Shown: positions 60,368 through 64,000 of the stretch, piece by piece
Numbering within the stretch: the stretch's first letter is position 1
How the letters are laid out: every line of letters starts with the position of its first letter
From: Nipponacmea schrenckii
Lineage: Eukaryota > Mollusca > Gastropoda > Lottiidae
Reading direction: 5' to 3'
DNA length: 64,000 nt
Assembly (NCBI GenBank): GCA_030562195.1
Contig: JAUJPP010000011.1
Location: forward strand, 1-64,000
Program-made: the position numbers and the translations under genes
The notes under the pieces: model-generated
Told to the model about the DNA's origin: nothing
The model's input: the letters and a program-made list of their open reading frames with translations, nothing else
Database searches by the model: none

Positions 60368-61650
60368 AGCCACACGTGGCACAGAGTGGGACTTTGCTAA
60401 CGTCGCAAATTGCAACAAACAGACAGAAACATCTGATTTTCTGGGATAAACTGGCCAAAGCAATAAGGTATCTGTGTGCAAGGTAATTTTAAAAAAAAAA
60501 TTATTTCCTACAAACGTAATACGCTGACCCATATATATGGAAAACTGAAAATTTACCCGGATGTGCCACGCCCATCTAATTCTTTTCAGCGTGAATCTAA
60601 TCACATTCAAAATGTATATTCACAGTAAAAATTTGAAGTTTGTACATCCAATAGATCACGAGATATACACACATGCATTTCAAAAAAACGTAAATACGGC
60701 AAAATGTACTTTTATTTTCAAAAATCAAAAATTTCAATTTTCATTTTAAAAACTTTTGTTATAAATCGTTGGAAAGAGGACAAAAAACAATCTAAGAATC
60801 TAAAAAAATTAACACTCTAAATTAATTAGGTCACGCTCTAGAGCAGTCCAAAGTTGCGAATTTTGCTGTTTTCGGGCAGCTATAAAACCGGAAGTTGACG
60901 TCAGAGGTCAAAGGTCAAAGTATCAACTGATAGCCAAGGTCAATGACCTTTGACCTACCAAAGGTCAAAGTCACCAAAGGTCAAGGTCACGAGAAATAAG
61001 CCTCCAAACTTCGAAAAAATTCAACCGGATGTTGCAAAAATGCAAAAGCAAAATTCAAAAATCGGCTCCCACAGTTTTTTTTTGTAATCGACTGAAGCTA
61101 CAAGAAATGTAAACATCGCGGAAATTAGACATTACCCTGAGGCCCCATTTTGAGTTTTACAAAAAAAATGACATTTCAAGATGGCGGCCAAAGTTTCACT
61201 TCCGGTCCGGATTTTTTCTTCTTCATTTTTTTGTCTTCTAATTTAATTAAGATTGACATAAATTTTGTTGCGATACATCAATTACAGCACAAGTAGGTCA
61301 ACCGGAAGTTTAAACCCTTTTTACGTTGAAACCGGAAATGAAGCCAAAATTTTGACTCTGCCAATGTTTTTAAATTCATGACACTTGAAGGCACACAAAT
61401 TTTCAGATCAATCGGTCTTAAAATAGCAAAGTTGCAAAAATGTGCAAAATACGGCAAAAAAATGTGTGCTACGAATTTTCGAATTTCGAAATTTTTCTAC
61501 TGCTATCTTGTTGGAAATTATTTCAAGTTTCTAAAAATGCAAACCCGAAGAAAATCGATCAATAATTGCGACTTCTAGAGCCACTGACCGACTTTTTAGG
61601 TATGTTGCAACGCAGCACTTATGGTTTTGCAAAAATGTTCCAATTTATAT
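60368..61650 (+). repeat. Main-family unit R13, 3' truncated
   Basis: One B and one A block, but the A block stops at CAATTTATAT (61650), about 110 bp before the usual poly-A. The next base already belongs to the following unit's B block, so the A end, poly-A, hairpin, CTAG and the next unit's first bases are all missing. Confidence 0.92.
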
Positions 61651-62150
61651 CACAGAGTGGGACTTTGCTAACGTCGCAAATTGCAACAAACGGACAGAAT
61701 CATCTGATTTTCTGGGATAAACTGGCCAAAGCAATAAGGTATCTGTGTGCAAGGTAATTTTTAAAAAAACGTATTTCCTACAAACGTAATACGCTGACGC
61801 ATATATATGGAAAACTGAAAATTCACCCGGATGTGCCACGCCCATCTAATTCTTTTCAGCGTGAATCTAATCACATTCAAAATGTATATTCACAGTACAA
61901 ATTTGAAGTTTGTACATCCAATAGATCACGAGATATACACACATACATTTCAAAAAAACGTAAATACGGCAAAATGTACTTTTATTTTCAAAAAACAAAA
62001 ATTTCAATTTTCATTTTAAAAACTTTTGTTATACATCGTTGGAAAGAGGGCAAAAAGCACCTTAAGAATCTAAAAAAATTAACACTCTAAATTAATTAGG
62101 TCACGCTCTAGAGCAGTCCAAAGTTGCGAAATTTGCTGTTTTCGGGCAGC

Positions 62151-62187
62151 TATAAAACCGGAAGTTGACGTCGGAGGTCAAAGGTCA
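62151..62187 (+). promoter_or_regulatory. TATA/ETS/CRE/DR1-like cluster, example in R14
   Basis: Within 37 bp: TATAAAA (62151-62157), ACCGGAAGT (62157-62165, ETS-like), TGACGTC (62166-62172, CRE-like) and AGGTCA-A-AGGTCA (62175-62187). The order is kept in many B blocks, with GACGTC often changed to GATGTC. Promoter activity is an inference. Confidence 0.4.
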
Positions 62188-63011
62188 AAATATCAACTAA
62201 TAGCCAAGGTCAATGACCTTTGACCTACCAAAGGTCAAAGTCGCCAAAGGTCAAGGTCACGAGAAATAAGCCTCCAAACTTTGAAAAAATTCAACCGGGT
62301 GTTGCAAAAATGCAAAAGTAAAATTCAAAAATCGGCTCCCACAGTTTTTTTCGTAATCGACTGAAGCTACAAGAAATGTAAACATCACGGAAATTAGACA
62401 TAACCCTGAGGCCCCATTTTGAGTTTTACAAAAAAGTAACATTTCAAGATGGCGGCCAAAGTTTCACTTCCGGTTCGGATTTTTTCTTCTTCGTTTTTTT
62501 GTCTTCTAATTTAATTAAGATTGACATAAATTTTGTTGCGCTACATCAATTACAGCACAAGTAGGTCAACCGGAAGTTGAAACCCTTTTTACGTTGAAAC
62601 AGGAAATAAAGCAAAAATTTTGACTCTGCCAATGTTTTTTAATTCATGACACTTGAAGGCACCCAAATTTTCAGATCAATCGGTCTTAAAATAGCAAAGT
62701 TGCAAAAAAGTGCAAAATACGGCAAAAAAATGTGTGCTACGAATTTTCGAATTTCGAATTTTTTCAACTGCTATCTTGTTTGAAACTAGTTCAAGTTTTT
62801 AAAAATGCAAACCCGAAGAAAATCGATAAAAAATTGCGACATCTAGAGCCGTTTTCCTACTTTTTTGGTTAGTTGCAACGCAGCACTTGTGGTTTTGCAA
62901 AAAAGTTCCATTTTATATTTATGCAACACGTTGCCACTATAGAAGGTCTAGAGAAGTTGTGAAAAAATTGCAACTATTGTAGCCTAGGCACAGTGAGGTG
63001 TGTAAATTTCG

Positions 63012-63047
<36 letters not shown>

Positions 63048-63068
63048 ATTGACAAACCGAAAACAAAC

Positions 63069-63094
63069 TGGGACTTTGCGGTAGCAAAGTCCCA
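63069..63094 (+). repeat. 3' stem-loop, main type, of R14
   Basis: Perfect 11-bp stem, GGTA loop. Confidence 0.9.
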
Positions 63095-63101
63095 CAACTA
63101 G

Positions 63102-64000
63102 AGCCACTTGTGGCACAGAGTGGGACTTTGCTAATGTCGCAAATTGCAACAAACAGGCCGAAACATCTGATTTTCTGGGAGAAAGTGGCCAAAGCAACGA
63201 GGTATCTGTGTGCAAAGTAATTTTTTGAAAAACATTATTTCCTACAGACATAATTCGCTGACCCATATAAATGGCAAATTGGAAGTTTACCCGGATGTGC
63301 CACGCCCATCTAATTCTTTTCAGCGTGAATCTAATCACATTCAAAATGTATATTCACAGTACAAATTTGAAGTTTGTACATCCAATAGATCACGAGATAT
63401 ACACACATACATTTCAAAAAAACGTAAATACGGCAAAATGTACTTTTATTTTCAAAAATCAAAAATTTCAATTTTCATTTTAAAAACTTTTGTTATACAT
63501 CGCTGGAAAGGGGACAAAAAACACCTTAAGAATCTAAAAAAATTAACCCTCTAAATTAATTAGGTCACACTCTAGAGCAGTCCAAAGTTGCGAATTTTGC
63601 TGTTTTCAGGCAGCTATAAAACCGGAAGTTGATGTCTGAGGTCAAAGGTCAAAGTGTCAACTAATAGCCAAGGTCAATGACCTTTGACCTACTAAAGGTC
63701 AAAGTCACCAAAGGTCAAGGTCACGAGAAATAAGCCCCCCAAAATTCGAAAAAAATTTAACCGGATGTTGCAAAATTGCAAAAGCGAAATTCAAAAAACG
63801 GCTCCCACAGTTTTTTTCGTAATCGACTAAAGCTACAAGAAATGTAAACATCGCGGAAATTATTCATTACCCTGAGGCCCCATTTTGAGTTTTACAAAAA
63901 AGTGACATTTCAAGATGGCGGCCAAAGTTTCACTTCCGGTCCGGATATTTTCTTCTTCATTTTTTTGTCTTCTAATTTAATTAAGATTGACATAAATTTT
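63102..64000 (+). repeat. Main-family unit R15, partial (cut by window end)
   Basis: A complete B block and the first part of an A block, close to R2 and R8, running off the window inside the A block. Confidence 0.92.

Larger units (their letters stand above)
61651..63101 (+). repeat. Main-family unit R14 (B-A, 5' truncated by a few bases)
   Basis: Starts at CACAGAGTGGGACTTTGC, without the AGAGCC/GTGG hairpin. One B and one A block, with an A tail variant ending CTAGGCACAGTGAGG. Poly-A 63012-63045, stem-loop 63069-63094, CTAG 63098-63101. Confidence 0.92.

Overview
Overall: this is a non-coding, repeat-dense, AT-rich eukaryotic window, most likely from an invertebrate. A mollusc is my best guess, from the general style of the repeats only; no gene supports it. 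I see no protein-coding gene, tRNA, rRNA or CRISPR array that I can defend. Open frames are short, follow repeat copies in every orientation, or run through homopolymers and N gaps. Three scaffold gaps of exactly 500 N (15053-15552, 31052-31551, 47280-47779) split the window into four contigs, so order and orientation across gaps are uncertain.

Layout: (1) 1-15052, a head-to-tail array of about 2.05-kb units whose poly-A strand is the minus strand, interrupted near 6.2-7.6 kb by an inverted-repeat insertion and divergent sequence. (2) 15553-29119, the same family with the poly-A strand on plus, mixed with two 1.2-kb units of another family (D); then 29120-31051, a distantly related low-copy segment (E). 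(3) 31552-47279, an unrelated 559/560-bp satellite, nearly identical over its first 12 kb and degraded over its last 3.6 kb. (4) 47780-64000, the first family again on plus, with two full copies and one partial copy of a 1.6-kb family (C).

Terms: reading the strand that ends in poly-A, a main-family unit is one or two B blocks (about 640 bp each), one A block (about 730 bp), the sequence TTTCGAA, a poly-A tract, usually one or two short perfect stem-loops, and then CTAG. The next unit starts immediately. Main, C and D units differ in body but share this end layout and join tail-to-head at CTAG.

Most interesting point: in each family the arm of the 3' stem-loop repeats a motif near that family's own 5' end. 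This motif is TGGGACTTTGC for the main family, GCAGTGCGT for C and CGTATTTCGA for D. Three of the families also have a 5-bp hairpin just after the junction. This looks like a set of non-autonomous elements using one terminus grammar, reminiscent of Helitron-like (Helentron/HINE) elements, although the bases flanking the junction do not fit a textbook Helitron. The bodies also carry dense, recurrent transcription-factor-like motifs: AGGTCA direct and inverted repeats, ACCGGAAGT, AAGATGGCGGC, and TATAAAA next to TGACGTC.
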